A DNA stretch of 40,142 bases from Marinobacterium lacunae (GTDB taxonomy: Bacteria; Pseudomonadota; Gammaproteobacteria; Pseudomonadales; Balneatricaceae): contig NZ_JMQN01000012.1 of NCBI RefSeq assembly GCF_000705555.1, forward strand, positions 1-40,142, written 5' to 3'. Under the pieces are notes generated by a model. It saw only the letters and a list, made by a program, of their open reading frames with translations. It was not told where the DNA came from and did no database searches. Positions 32,231 through 39,954 of this stretch are shown piece after piece; within the stretch, counting starts at the first letter, position 1; each line of letters starts with the position of its first letter. Position numbers and translations under genes: made by a program.

Positions 32231-32794
32231 TCAGCGACTGTATAAAACCGGGGCTTCGGACTTTACCTGCACTTTTAGGCCCGATTGGGGCCTGCTTTTA
32301 CCTCATGACGCTTGTCGGATCACCCACTTGAAGAGCACTTTCAAACCAGCCAAGCCTAACCCCATTGCTTCAGTTTTTGGGTTAAGAACAGCCCACTCAA
32401 TGAAATAGTAACAACCCAACCAAAACACCCGATACATTTATTATTTTTTTTGTATACACTTAAAACAAAAAAATTATCAAACAATCCACAAAATCTGTAC
32501 AAACACACGTCAACGAATAAAAAACATTAACATAATTAAACTTAAATCATAGATATCAATAACTTATGATTTTAACGCATCGAGATAATTGTATACATTA
32601 ATCTATAGAAAAACAGAACAATCAAGATTGTTAATACACAAGATCGCGAATTGAAAAAATTAATTTTCATATTGACCAATACTGAAAATTAGTTATCATC
32701 TCGAATGTTGTCACAGACTGAACCAGTCCCCAAAACAACGCTTTAAATACCCTCAAACCCAATAACTCTAATAACATGTAGGAGGAGGTGTGCG
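32231..32794. promoter_or_regulatory. long AT-rich regulatory gap before the second TRAP operon
   Basis: No gene was found in these 564 bases. A second, weaker terminator-like stem AGGCCC-gattg-GGGCCT lies at 32277-32293. From about 32430 the DNA becomes very AT-rich. It contains two copies of the 8-bp palindrome TGTATACA (32451-32458 and 32590-32597), both preceded by T, and a dyad AAATCATA (32544-32551) / TATGATTT (32565-32572). These are operator candidates for the RpiR-type regulator at the end of the operon or for a global regulator. The AT-rich block could also bind nucleoid proteins. Confidence 0.5.
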
Positions 32795-33346
32795 ATGAAC
32801 GCCGCCGTAAGAGCTGAACCCCGATCACTGAGCGCATATGCCGGGGTGCTCAGCGAAAATTTGGCACGACTCGTTGATAAGCTTTGTCTCGTGTTATTGG
32901 TCGCACTCATACTGGATGTATGGCTCGGCATGTTGGCACGTACCTCGTTTTTCCCTTTCCCGCTGACCTTTACCGAAGAACTCGCCCGCTATCTCATGAT
33001 CTGGCTCGCATTGTTAGCGGTGTCCAGTGCCGTTTCACGCAGGCAGCACATCGGTATGCTCTTCGTGTTCGAACTTTTACCTTCACAGCTCCACAAGCCG
33101 CTTCTCGTTGGACTCGACTTATTAGCCTTGGCTTTTTTCGGATTCCTTTTCTACTACGGACTGTCTTTTGCCGGTGACGGTGCTAACCGGGTCACCATGA
33201 TTTATGGCCTCAGCAAGTTCATTCCCTTTGCCTCGGTGCCAGTCGCGACAGGCCTGGCATGCGTTCAAATTCTACTTAGCGCCGTGCGGGATATGAGCAA
33301 CGAACATGCAGAGCCCGGCAGTGCCGACGTTCAGGGGGAGGAGTAA
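32795..33346 (+). CDS. TRAP transporter small permease, DctQ family (system 2)
   Basis: A 183-residue protein with four hydrophobic segments (LCLVLLVALILDVWLGM onward) and the TFTEELARYLMIWLAL region typical of DctQ. GGAGGAGG lies a few bases before ATG 32795, one of the strongest ribosome sites here. The large permease gene follows two bases after the stop. Located directly behind the ureide genes, it is likely part of ureide or purine-breakdown product uptake (inference). Confidence 0.92.
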   Translation: MNAAVRAEPRSLSAYAGVLSENLARLVDKLCLVLLVALILDVWLGMLARTSFFPFPLTFTEELARYLMIWLALLAVSSAVSRRQHIGMLFVFELLPSQLHKPLLVGLDLLALAFFGFLFYYGLSFAGDGANRVTMIYGLSKFIPFASVPVATGLACVQILLSAVRDMSNEHAEPGSADVQGEE

Positions 33347-33348
33347 TC

Positions 33349-34635
33349 ATGATTTGGGTCGCATCAACATTTTTCTTACTGCTGATTCTAGGATTGCCGG
33401 TCGGCTATACCCTGGGCATCGCCGGTGTCGTTGGCATCCTGCAGATGGGGGGGCCGGAATTTCTACCCATGGCGCCCTCCCGTTTCTTCGCAGGACTTGA
33501 TCTGTTTCCATTTCTGGCCATGCCATTCTTCATCCTGGCGGGCGAACTGATGAACCGTTCTGGCATGACCGAGCGCATTGTCGGCCTCGCTGATGCGTTG
33601 GTCGGCTGGCTTCGGGGCGGCATGGCACATTCAAATATGGCGGCATCCGTGTTTTTTGCCGGTATCACCGGGTCAGCAACTGCTGATGCAGCGGCGTTCG
33701 GCAACACCCTGGTGCCCGCCATGGTCCGACAGGGCTACACCCGCTCTTTTGCCTGCGCCGTAACTGCTGCAGGTTCGATCATCGGCCCAACCATTCCGCC
33801 GTCAACCCTAATGGTTATCTACGGCTCAATCATGGGCGTCTCAATCGCGGGGCTTTTCGCCGCTGGCGTATTGCCCGGGCTTTTGATCGCCGTTCTCTGC
33901 ATGGCTGTTATCGCCATCCTTGCCCGACCACTGAACTTACCGAAAACGGGTGATCGCCCCAGCCCGCGTATCATCTGGGTTGCGTTCAAAAACAGCCTGT
34001 CATCGCTGGTGCTGCCTGTGATTGTTCTCGGCGGCATTCTCACTGGCCTGGCGACACCGACCGAAGCTGCCGCGCTAGCGATACTCTATGCGCTGATCTT
34101 CGGCCGGTTCGTTAACAAGAAGCTGCCCAATCGGGAAATCGTCGACGTACTGATTCGTACGAGCCAAATAACAGGTGTGGTATTCCTGATCATCGCATCA
34201 GCATCCATCCTGGGCTGGTGGATGACCTTCGAACAAATTCCCCAGACGATCGCCGCCGCTTTTCTGGCCGTATCCGACAACCCCGCCGTCATCATCGGTT
34301 TGATTCTGGCACTGTTGCTGATCATTGGTCTGTTCATGGATATCAACGCCAGCTTGATCATCCTGGCGCCGGTTCTGGGACCTCTCACCCATCAGATCGG
34401 TATGGATCCTGTACACGCCGGCATCATGATCGTATTAGCGCTAAACCTGTCGCTGATGACACCACCGGTTGGCGCTTGCCTGTTCGTACTCTCTTCGGTT
34501 ACCGGAGAAAAGATCGAATCGATCGCGAAATCCCTCTGGCCTTTCCTGATTGCGGAACTCTTAGTGCTGTTCCTGATCGCCTATTGGCCTGATCTAACGC
34601 TGCTGTTACCGAGGCTTTCCGGCTTCGTTCAATAA
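33349..34635 (+). CDS. TRAP transporter large permease, DctM family (system 2)
   Basis: A 428-residue polytopic permease with the DctM signatures FAGITGSATADAAAFG, near residue 100, and GPTIPPSTLMVIYGS, plus MTPPVGACLFVLSS near the C-terminus. It is the ion-driven channel of the tripartite system encoded with the genes on either side. It begins two bases after the small subunit stop. Distinct in sequence from the DctM at 22674, so the two TRAP systems are not recent duplicates. Confidence 0.94.
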   Translation: MIWVASTFFLLLILGLPVGYTLGIAGVVGILQMGGPEFLPMAPSRFFAGLDLFPFLAMPFFILAGELMNRSGMTERIVGLADALVGWLRGGMAHSNMAASVFFAGITGSATADAAAFGNTLVPAMVRQGYTRSFACAVTAAGSIIGPTIPPSTLMVIYGSIMGVSIAGLFAAGVLPGLLIAVLCMAVIAILARPLNLPKTGDRPSPRIIWVAFKNSLSSLVLPVIVLGGILTGLATPTEAAALAILYALIFGRFVNKKLPNREIVDVLIRTSQITGVVFLIIASASILGWWMTFEQIPQTIAAAFLAVSDNPAVIIGLILALLLIIGLFMDINASLIILAPVLGPLTHQIGMDPVHAGIMIVLALNLSLMTPPVGACLFVLSSVTGEKIESIAKSLWPFLIAELLVLFLIAYWPDLTLLLPRLSGFVQ

Positions 34636-34689
34636 GCAGTTTGCTCTGATGCTCCTTTGCAAAATAACAACACAAGGTGGAATAACACT

Positions 34690-35736
34690 ATGATCACAAT
34701 AAAAAAACCTCTTGTATCCCTGGCAACCATCGGCCTGAGCGCGATGATCTGGGCAGCCCCCGCCTCAGCTGAAAAGGTGATGAAGATCGCCCATATGAAC
34801 CCGGGAGGTCCGTTTGAAAGTCATGCCGGGGCAATGGTGACGGTATTTAAATCCCTGGTTGAGGCAGGAACCAACGGCTCCATCAAAGTGCAGCACTTCC
34901 CGGATGGGCAGTTGGGTAAAGACAACGAGGTAATCGATCAGGTACGGATGGGCGTTGTGCAGTCCTCCATCTCCTCAGCAGGAGGTGTAGCGCAACACTA
35001 TCCGCCAGTGGGTGTTTTCGATCTACCGTTCGCCTTCCCGAACATTGCGACGGCCCATGACGTTATTAACCTGGACAGTGATTTCGGCAAAATGTTTGCC
35101 GAGGACATGCATGCCAAGACGGGCTTGAAAGTGATTGGCCTGCTCGACAGCGGTGGCTTCTTTGCGCTGACCAACTCTAAGAAAGAGGTGACAACGCTGG
35201 ATGACATGAATGGTCTGAAGATCCGTACCATGACGCTGCCGACCCACGAGACCATCATCAACTCCGTGGGAGGCAAAGCCACGCCTCTACCTTGGGCCGA
35301 GGTGTATACGGCGCTGCAAACCGGCGTCGCCGATGGGCAGATGAACCCGGTCCCGACAATAAGCTTCGCAAAATTCGAAGAGGTTCAGCCGTACATGACA
35401 TTGACCAACCACATCATTACCCCCTACGTGTGGATGATCAATGAGAAATTTTATGATGGCCTGACACCTGAAGAGCAGCGCGTGGTAGATTATGCGGCCA
35501 AGGCTGCAGTCGACGCGGGCCGCGGCGTTTCCCGCCTGATCGAAGCATCTGATACCCGCGGCTTGCCTTATCTGGCCAGCAAGATGAAGATCTCGACCCT
35601 GTCCGAAGAAGAGCGACAGAAGTTTGCAGCTGCAACCCAGCCAGCAGTGAAAAAGCTGATTGAAGAGCAGTATGGAGACGAAGGCATGAAGCTGATGCAG
35701 GCGCTCGAATCATCTATCGAGAAAGCGTCCAACTAA
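34690..35736 (+). CDS. TRAP transporter substrate-binding protein, DctP family (system 2)
   Basis: A 348-residue secreted protein. A 27-residue signal peptide (MITIKKPLV... to PASA) precedes EKVMKIAHMNPGGPFESHAG. The ligand arginine region reads GLKIRTMTLPTHETIINSVGG, followed by PWAEVYTALQTGVADGQMNP. Start at 34690 with AAGGTGG nine bases before; a start at 34657 would overlap that site. The binding protein is third in the operon, whereas in system 1 it comes first. Ligand may be allantoate, ureidoglycolate or a purine-derived acid given the neighbours; not proven. Confidence 0.93.
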   Translation: MITIKKPLVSLATIGLSAMIWAAPASAEKVMKIAHMNPGGPFESHAGAMVTVFKSLVEAGTNGSIKVQHFPDGQLGKDNEVIDQVRMGVVQSSISSAGGVAQHYPPVGVFDLPFAFPNIATAHDVINLDSDFGKMFAEDMHAKTGLKVIGLLDSGGFFALTNSKKEVTTLDDMNGLKIRTMTLPTHETIINSVGGKATPLPWAEVYTALQTGVADGQMNPVPTISFAKFEEVQPYMTLTNHIITPYVWMINEKFYDGLTPEEQRVVDYAAKAAVDAGRGVSRLIEASDTRGLPYLASKMKISTLSEEERQKFAAATQPAVKKLIEEQYGDEGMKLMQALESSIEKASN

Positions 35737-35752
35737 TCGGGGCTTTCAGAAA

Positions 35753-35835
35753 GAACGCCGTGGGCCTCAGGGCCCCGGTGTTCCGTACGTTTCAGGGCTA
35801 TCTGTGTTTCGAGGTTTCGATGCATGTTTCGAACG
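35753..35835 (+). promoter_or_regulatory. stem-loop and GTTTCGA repeats between TRAP operon and RpiR gene
   Basis: A long stem GAACGCCG-t-GGGCC / GGCCC-CGGTGTTC (35753-35783) with a 4-base loop and one bulge probably ends or protects the TRAP transcript. GTTTCGA then occurs three times in direct orientation (35806-35812, 35814-35820, 35826-35832), the last copy running into TTCGAAC, a possible site for the RpiR-type protein encoded next. Confidence 0.5.
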
Positions 35836-35921
35836 TTTTTCACTTTCGGCTGGGCGGGCGTATCAAATCGAAGATATAGATGAACGCAATACGGGCAAAC
35901 GCCCACGGAGCGGAGGTTGCC

Positions 35922-36773
35922 ATGACACTGCTGATCGAAGACCGTCTTAAGGAAATCTACGAAGAGTTGCCGCGCAGTGAGCGGTTGCTGGCCGATATTA
36001 TTATCGATTTCCCCGGAGATCTGGCGACTCACTCTATTTCCGAATTGGTTACACGCGCCAATACCTCCAATGCCGCTGCTACCCGTCTGATAAAGCGCCT
36101 GGGCTACAAGGACTTCCGCGAACTACGTAAGCTTGCTCGCGAAGCCAAAGCTGAAGGATCGCCGCGCTACTTAAACACCCTCGATCACCACAGCGGTGAT
36201 TTCCAGAGCGACATCAAACAACACGTCGACTGCGAAGTACAAAACCTGTTACGCAGTTTCGAATCCCTCCAAGAGACGACCGTTCGGGCCATCATCGACG
36301 CCATCGGCAAGGCTGACAGCATATGGATCATCGGCTACGGCAACAGCTATATGCCTGCGATGTACCTGCGTCAGCAGTTGATTCAGCTGCGGCCAAACGT
36401 CGAGATACTGCCGCGTCCCGGGCAGGCGATCGAGAAAGATCTGTCAGGACTGTCCGCGCAAGACCTGGTGGTCGTGATCGGCTATCGGCGGCGCAAAGAG
36501 ATCATCTATCGCTTGATGAAGTACGCACAGGATATCGGCGCGCCTGTACTCTACCTGACGGATCACTCCGAGGAGAATACCGCCGGGTTGGCGAACTGGA
36601 CATTGCGTTGCATGGTGAAAAGCACATCGCTGTTCGACTCCTATATTGCCGGATTCAGCGTGCTGAATTACCTCTGCGCCTCTGCCTCCGACTATCTGGG
36701 CCACGCCGCTTCCGAGAAGTTGGCCCGAGCCGAGCGGCTACACAATATCTTCAGCAAGATCGAGGAGATCTGA
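35922..36773 (+). CDS. MurR/RpiR-family transcriptional regulator
   Basis: A 283-residue regulator with an N-terminal HTH (about 1-75, including SISELVTRANTSNAAATRLIKRLG) and a C-terminal SIS sugar-isomerase-like domain (about 115-245, with SIWIIGYGNSYM and DLVVVIGYRRRK). SIS domains typically bind phosphosugars; some RpiR proteins near purine genes respond to other ligands. Start 35922 is chosen because GGAGG lies five to ten bases upstream; an in-frame ATG at 35880 precedes that site. It stands at the end of the ureide/TRAP region and probably regulates it. No T-tailed terminator was seen after its stop. Confidence 0.92.
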   Translation: MTLLIEDRLKEIYEELPRSERLLADIIIDFPGDLATHSISELVTRANTSNAAATRLIKRLGYKDFRELRKLAREAKAEGSPRYLNTLDHHSGDFQSDIKQHVDCEVQNLLRSFESLQETTVRAIIDAIGKADSIWIIGYGNSYMPAMYLRQQLIQLRPNVEILPRPGQAIEKDLSGLSAQDLVVVIGYRRRKEIIYRLMKYAQDIGAPVLYLTDHSEENTAGLANWTLRCMVKSTSLFDSYIAGFSVLNYLCASASDYLGHAASEKLARAERLHNIFSKIEEI

Positions 36774-36852
36774 GCCGTTTGAGGGTAAACCAATCGGGTT
36801 GCCCGACAATGAGGTAACAGACGCGCCAACTCTATTCAAAGCAGGTCACTCG

Positions 36853-37037
36853 CTCCTAATCTCACATCGGGTGGAATGGTTAGGACGTTCTCTCACCTTT
36901 CGTAAAATGGCAAAGTCATCGCGGGTAGAGGATACCACCCAAAGCCCCCAGCAGGACGCTCAGAGGGTGGTAACGGCCGTTAGCTGACGTGGTGGAGAGC
37001 TACCGCATAGACCGTTGTTGGCCCTTTGCAGATGTTG
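36853..37037 (-). repeat. degenerate non-coding repeat, copy 2 (inverted)
   Basis: Inverted counterpart of 28744-28936. The flanks on both sides (36774-36852 and 37038-37200) do not match the first copy's flanks. The 36774-37252 gap otherwise holds no gene; a weak ACGCC/GGCGT stem lies near 37132-37160. The two copies bracket the regulator at 29612 and the whole ureide/TRAP/RpiR region. Confidence 0.75.
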
Positions 37038-37208
37038 GGCTCGTAGGTTCTGGGCGTGATCAGCTGCCTGTGCTTCCCCTTGCTAGCGGATACTGGCCAA
37101 AAAGTCTTTGTAGCTATTCGATCCTAAATGATGACGCCTTTTCGCGACCTTGAGACGGCGTTTCGTGCTCAATGAGATTTGACACCCTTAGCGTACATTC
37201 AGGCCAGT

Positions 37209-37245
37209 TTGCAGCCTGAACAGAGTACTGTATATTCATACAGTT
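37209..37245 (+). promoter_or_regulatory. LexA (SOS) box overlapping a sigma70 promoter
   Basis: TACTGTATATTCATACAGTT (37226-37245) has the CTGT-N8-ACAG core of the gammaproteobacterial SOS box at 37228-37243. A -35 TTGCAG (37209-37214) and -10 TATATT (37231-37236) with a 16-base spacer place the -10 inside the box, so bound LexA would block RNA polymerase. The predicted start of transcription is near 37243. Confidence 0.9.
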
Positions 37246-37252
37246 AATAATT

Positions 37253-38344
37253 ATGAGCAACGCTATCATGTCTGCTTCGAAACCTATGCGGGGCCGCGGC
37301 GCCCTGAGCAATCCGGCCAACCGATTCGCTCCAACCCACCGGGAACTCGACGCCGAAGCGGCGCTCTACGACGGCGAGAGCAGCGACAGAATCGCCACGG
37401 TACAGATCAACGAGCGGCCCAAATCCATTATCAGCCGTAACCGTTCCCCCGATGTACCGTTCGCGCAATCAATCAACCCGTACCGCGGCTGCGAACACGG
37501 TTGTATCTACTGCTTTGCACGGCCGAGCCATGCCTACTGGGACCTCTCCCCTGGGCTCGATTTCGAAACTCATATCATCTGTAAAACCCATGCGGCCGAG
37601 CAGCTGGAGCAGGAACTGCGGGCGAAAAACTACCGGTGCCAGCCGATTACGCTAGGCGCCAACACCGATCCATACCAGCCGCTGGAGCAGCAACGTCGCA
37701 CCACCCGTGAGCTGCTGGAGGTGATGCTCCGCTTCCGCCAGCCAGTGACGATCATCACCAAAGGCGCACTGATCACTCGGGATCTCGACCTTCTCGCCGA
37801 GCTAGCCCGACAACAGCTCTGCTCGGTGATGATCAGCATGACCACACTGGATCCCCAGCTAAAACGCACACTTGAACCACGTGCTGCAGGCCCCAGCACC
37901 CGCTTAACGGCGATCAGAGAGCTGACCGATGCCGGTGTGCCGGTCGGTGTGCTACTTGCGCCACTTATTCCAATGATCAATGACGCAGAGCTCGAAGCCA
38001 TTGTCGAGGCCAGTGCAAGCGCCGGAGCACGCTCTGCAGGCTACATCTTCATCCGCCTGCCGCATGAGGTGAAGGTGCTATTTCGCGAATGGCTGGACCA
38101 ACACTACCCGGACCGGGCCGAACATGTGATGAGCCTGATTCGTCAGAGCCGCGGTGGGCGTGAGTATGACAGCCGGTTCGGCAACAGGATGCGCGGTGAG
38201 GGCCCGTTCGCCGATCTGATTGAGCAACGTTTTCGGCTGGCACTCAACCGTTACGGGCTGAGTCGAAGGGAGGGGCTTCAACTGCGGACAGACCTATTCT
38301 CGGTACCGCCTCAAGCAGGCGATCAGTTGGCACTTTTCCGCTAA
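37253..38344 (+). CDS. radical SAM protein, PA0069/SplB-like family
   Basis: A protein of 363 residues (358 from the next ATG at 37268). The iron-sulfur cysteines are in GCEHGCIYCFAR (Cys80, Cys84 and Cys87 from the first ATG), and the barrel continues with LGANTDPYQPLE and TKGALITRD. It belongs to the family related to spore photoproduct lyase; its reaction is not established. With transcription predicted from about 37243, ATG 37253 leaves a nearly leaderless message; ATG 37268 would allow a short leader with a weak GAGCAA ribosome site. The SOS box strongly suggests DNA-damage induction, so a DNA- or nucleotide-repair role is reasonable. Confidence 0.92.
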   Translation: MSNAIMSASKPMRGRGALSNPANRFAPTHRELDAEAALYDGESSDRIATVQINERPKSIISRNRSPDVPFAQSINPYRGCEHGCIYCFARPSHAYWDLSPGLDFETHIICKTHAAEQLEQELRAKNYRCQPITLGANTDPYQPLEQQRRTTRELLEVMLRFRQPVTIITKGALITRDLDLLAELARQQLCSVMISMTTLDPQLKRTLEPRAAGPSTRLTAIRELTDAGVPVGVLLAPLIPMINDAELEAIVEASASAGARSAGYIFIRLPHEVKVLFREWLDQHYPDRAEHVMSLIRQSRGGREYDSRFGNRMRGEGPFADLIEQRFRLALNRYGLSRREGLQLRTDLFSVPPQAGDQLALFR

Positions 38345-38385
38345 GTCTGTCTGCGTATCCCCGGCTATGTTACACACACAAAAAA

Positions 38386-38405
38386 AGGCCCCTGCTCGGG
38401 GGCCT
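38386..38405. terminator. bidirectional Rho-independent terminator
   Basis: Stem AGGCCCC / GGGGCCT with a 6-base loop. An A-run on the left gives a clear T-tail on the minus strand, ending the ALDH transcript from 39877; it also lies 42 bases after the radical SAM stop. Confidence 0.9.
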
Positions 38406-38461
38406 AATGTTTTACTCCGGTCTACGGGAGCCAGGGGTGAAAAATGATGCAGTACCAGGCG

Positions 38462-39877
38462 CTAGGCGCGCTTGATGCTGAGCAGCTGAGACTGGGTGTA
38501 CTCGAGTAACCCCTCCTCGCCAAACTCGACGCCAAAGCCTGACATCTTGCAACCGCCGAACGGACAGTGCGGCAGGACTTCAGCGTGATTGTTAATCCAG
38601 GTGGTACCGCACTCCAGTCGCGCTGCAACACGGCGTGCCTGATCGATATCGGTGCCCCATACTGAGCCACCCAGCCCGTTGGGGTTGTTGTTGGCACGGG
38701 CAATCACATCTTCGATATCGCTGTAGCGGATCACCGGCAGTACTGGGCCGAACTGCTCTTCATCGACCAGACGCGTGCCGTCGGTAATGTCGGCGACGAT
38801 GGTCGGGGGGTAGAAATAGCCACTGCCGGGAAGTGCCGCACCACCGCAGAGTATGTTTGCGCCCTGTGCACGGGCATCCTCGACCAGTTCGCTGACCAGA
38901 TCGAACTGCGCCTTGTTCTGCACCGGTCCGAAGGTCACACCCTCTTTGACACCCGGCCCTACATTCTGCTGTTTGGCGATCTCGACCAGACGGTTGCACA
39001 GCGCCTCGTACTGGGATTCATGTACATACAAGCGCTTCAGCGCCGCGCAGGTTTGCCCCATGTTGAGGAAGGCGGTCTGGAAGATACCCATCGCCACCGC
39101 GTCGAGATCCGCATCGGGCAGGACAATACCGGCGTCGTTGCCACCGAGTTCCAGCGTCAGGCGCTTCAGGTTATCGGCGGCATTGCGCATGATGTCCTGA
39201 CCGGTCGGGGTGGATCCTGTGAATACGATCTTGCGGATATGCGGGTGACCGGTCATGGCACGACCAATACCGCCCTCGCCGGTGACGATGTTGATCACAC
39301 CGGCCGGTACCTGCTCGTTGATCAGTTCAACCAGACGCAGGGTGTTGAACGGTGTCAGTGAAGAGGGTTTAACGACAACCGTGTTACCGGTACGTAGCGC
39401 AGGCATTATGTGCCACACCGCGATCATCAGCGGCCAGTTCCAGGGGGTGATGGAACCGACCACACCCAGCGGTTTGTGATGCAGTTCGGCCAGGCGCTGC
39501 TCGCTGTCCTCGATCACCTTGACCGGGATCTCCAGCTCGGCGGTGTAGCGGGTCCAGGCGATAGCACCACCCACCTCCATCTGCGCCAGCGCCAGCGGCT
39601 TACCCTGCTCCCGAGTGACAATCTGCGCCAGCTCGTCGGCGTTGGCTTCGATCGCATCGGCGATACGATGCAGGATCGCCTTGCGCTCTTCGTCAGAGCT
39701 GTACTGCCAGCTTTTGAACGCTTCGGCCGCGGCTGCGACCGCCTGATCGACCTGTTCCGGTGAGGCGGCGGGGCAATCGGCAAAACGCTCACCCGTCGCC
39801 GGGTCGATGACTGGGAAGGCATCACGGGCTCCAGCCACTGGCTGGCCGCCGATAAACAGGGAATATTTTGTCTTCAT
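38462..39877 (-). CDS. NAD(P)-dependent aldehyde dehydrogenase (paralog 3)
   Basis: A 471-residue ALDH with motifs in register with paralog 1: PWNWP (145-149), Lys170 in VKPSS, FTGSTPTG, Glu243 in LELGGND and Cys277 in GQTC. The two share the QMEVGGAIAWTRY segment and most of the active-site region. AAGGATC precedes the start. It follows the right-hand copy of the outer-membrane protein, as paralog 1 follows the left-hand copy, so an OMP-ALDH unit exists twice in inverted orientation. The ALDHs have diverged much more than the OMP tails. A shared function with substrate differences is likely. Confidence 0.93.
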   Translation of the reverse strand: MKTKYSLFIGGQPVAGARDAFPVIDPATGERFADCPAASPEQVDQAVAAAAEAFKSWQYSSDEERKAILHRIADAIEANADELAQIVTREQGKPLALAQMEVGGAIAWTRYTAELEIPVKVIEDSEQRLAELHHKPLGVVGSITPWNWPLMIAVWHIMPALRTGNTVVVKPSSLTPFNTLRLVELINEQVPAGVINIVTGEGGIGRAMTGHPHIRKIVFTGSTPTGQDIMRNAADNLKRLTLELGGNDAGIVLPDADLDAVAMGIFQTAFLNMGQTCAALKRLYVHESQYEALCNRLVEIAKQQNVGPGVKEGVTFGPVQNKAQFDLVSELVEDARAQGANILCGGAALPGSGYFYPPTIVADITDGTRLVDEEQFGPVLPVIRYSDIEDVIARANNNPNGLGGSVWGTDIDQARRVAARLECGTTWINNHAEVLPHCPFGGCKMSGFGVEFGEEGLLEYTQSQLLSIKRA

Positions 39878-39909
39878 TGCACTGATCCTTTGGGGCCTGT
39901 GAGCACAGT

Positions 39910-39929
39910 AGCCGACCCCGAAGTCGGCT
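39910..39929. terminator. stem-loop between the right OMP tail and ALDH
   Basis: AGCCGAC-cccgaa-GTCGGCT is a perfect 7-bp stem. It occupies the same place as the hairpins after the left OMP copy and probably limits readthrough into the ALDH. No T-run is present. Confidence 0.45.
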
Positions 39930-39939
39930 CTGCGCTGAT

Positions 39940-39952
39940 CTGTCTCTTATAC
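39940..39952. other. 13-base match to the Tn5 mosaic end
   Basis: CTGTCTCTTATAC equals the first 13 of the 19 bases of the Tn5/Nextera mosaic end. It abuts the point where the right and left OMP copies stop matching. It may be a chance match or a leftover of library adapter; see the findings. Confidence 0.5.
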
Positions 39953-39954
39953 GT

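Noticed and set aside
32193-32408. A 71-codon frame after allA
   Set aside because: It begins inside the terminator stem and has no ribosome site or family features.
28744-37037. Insertion sequence or transposon bounded by the inverted repeats
   Set aside because: No transposase gene or clear target-site duplication was found, and the repeats are internal-looking and diverged, so only a repeat is claimed.
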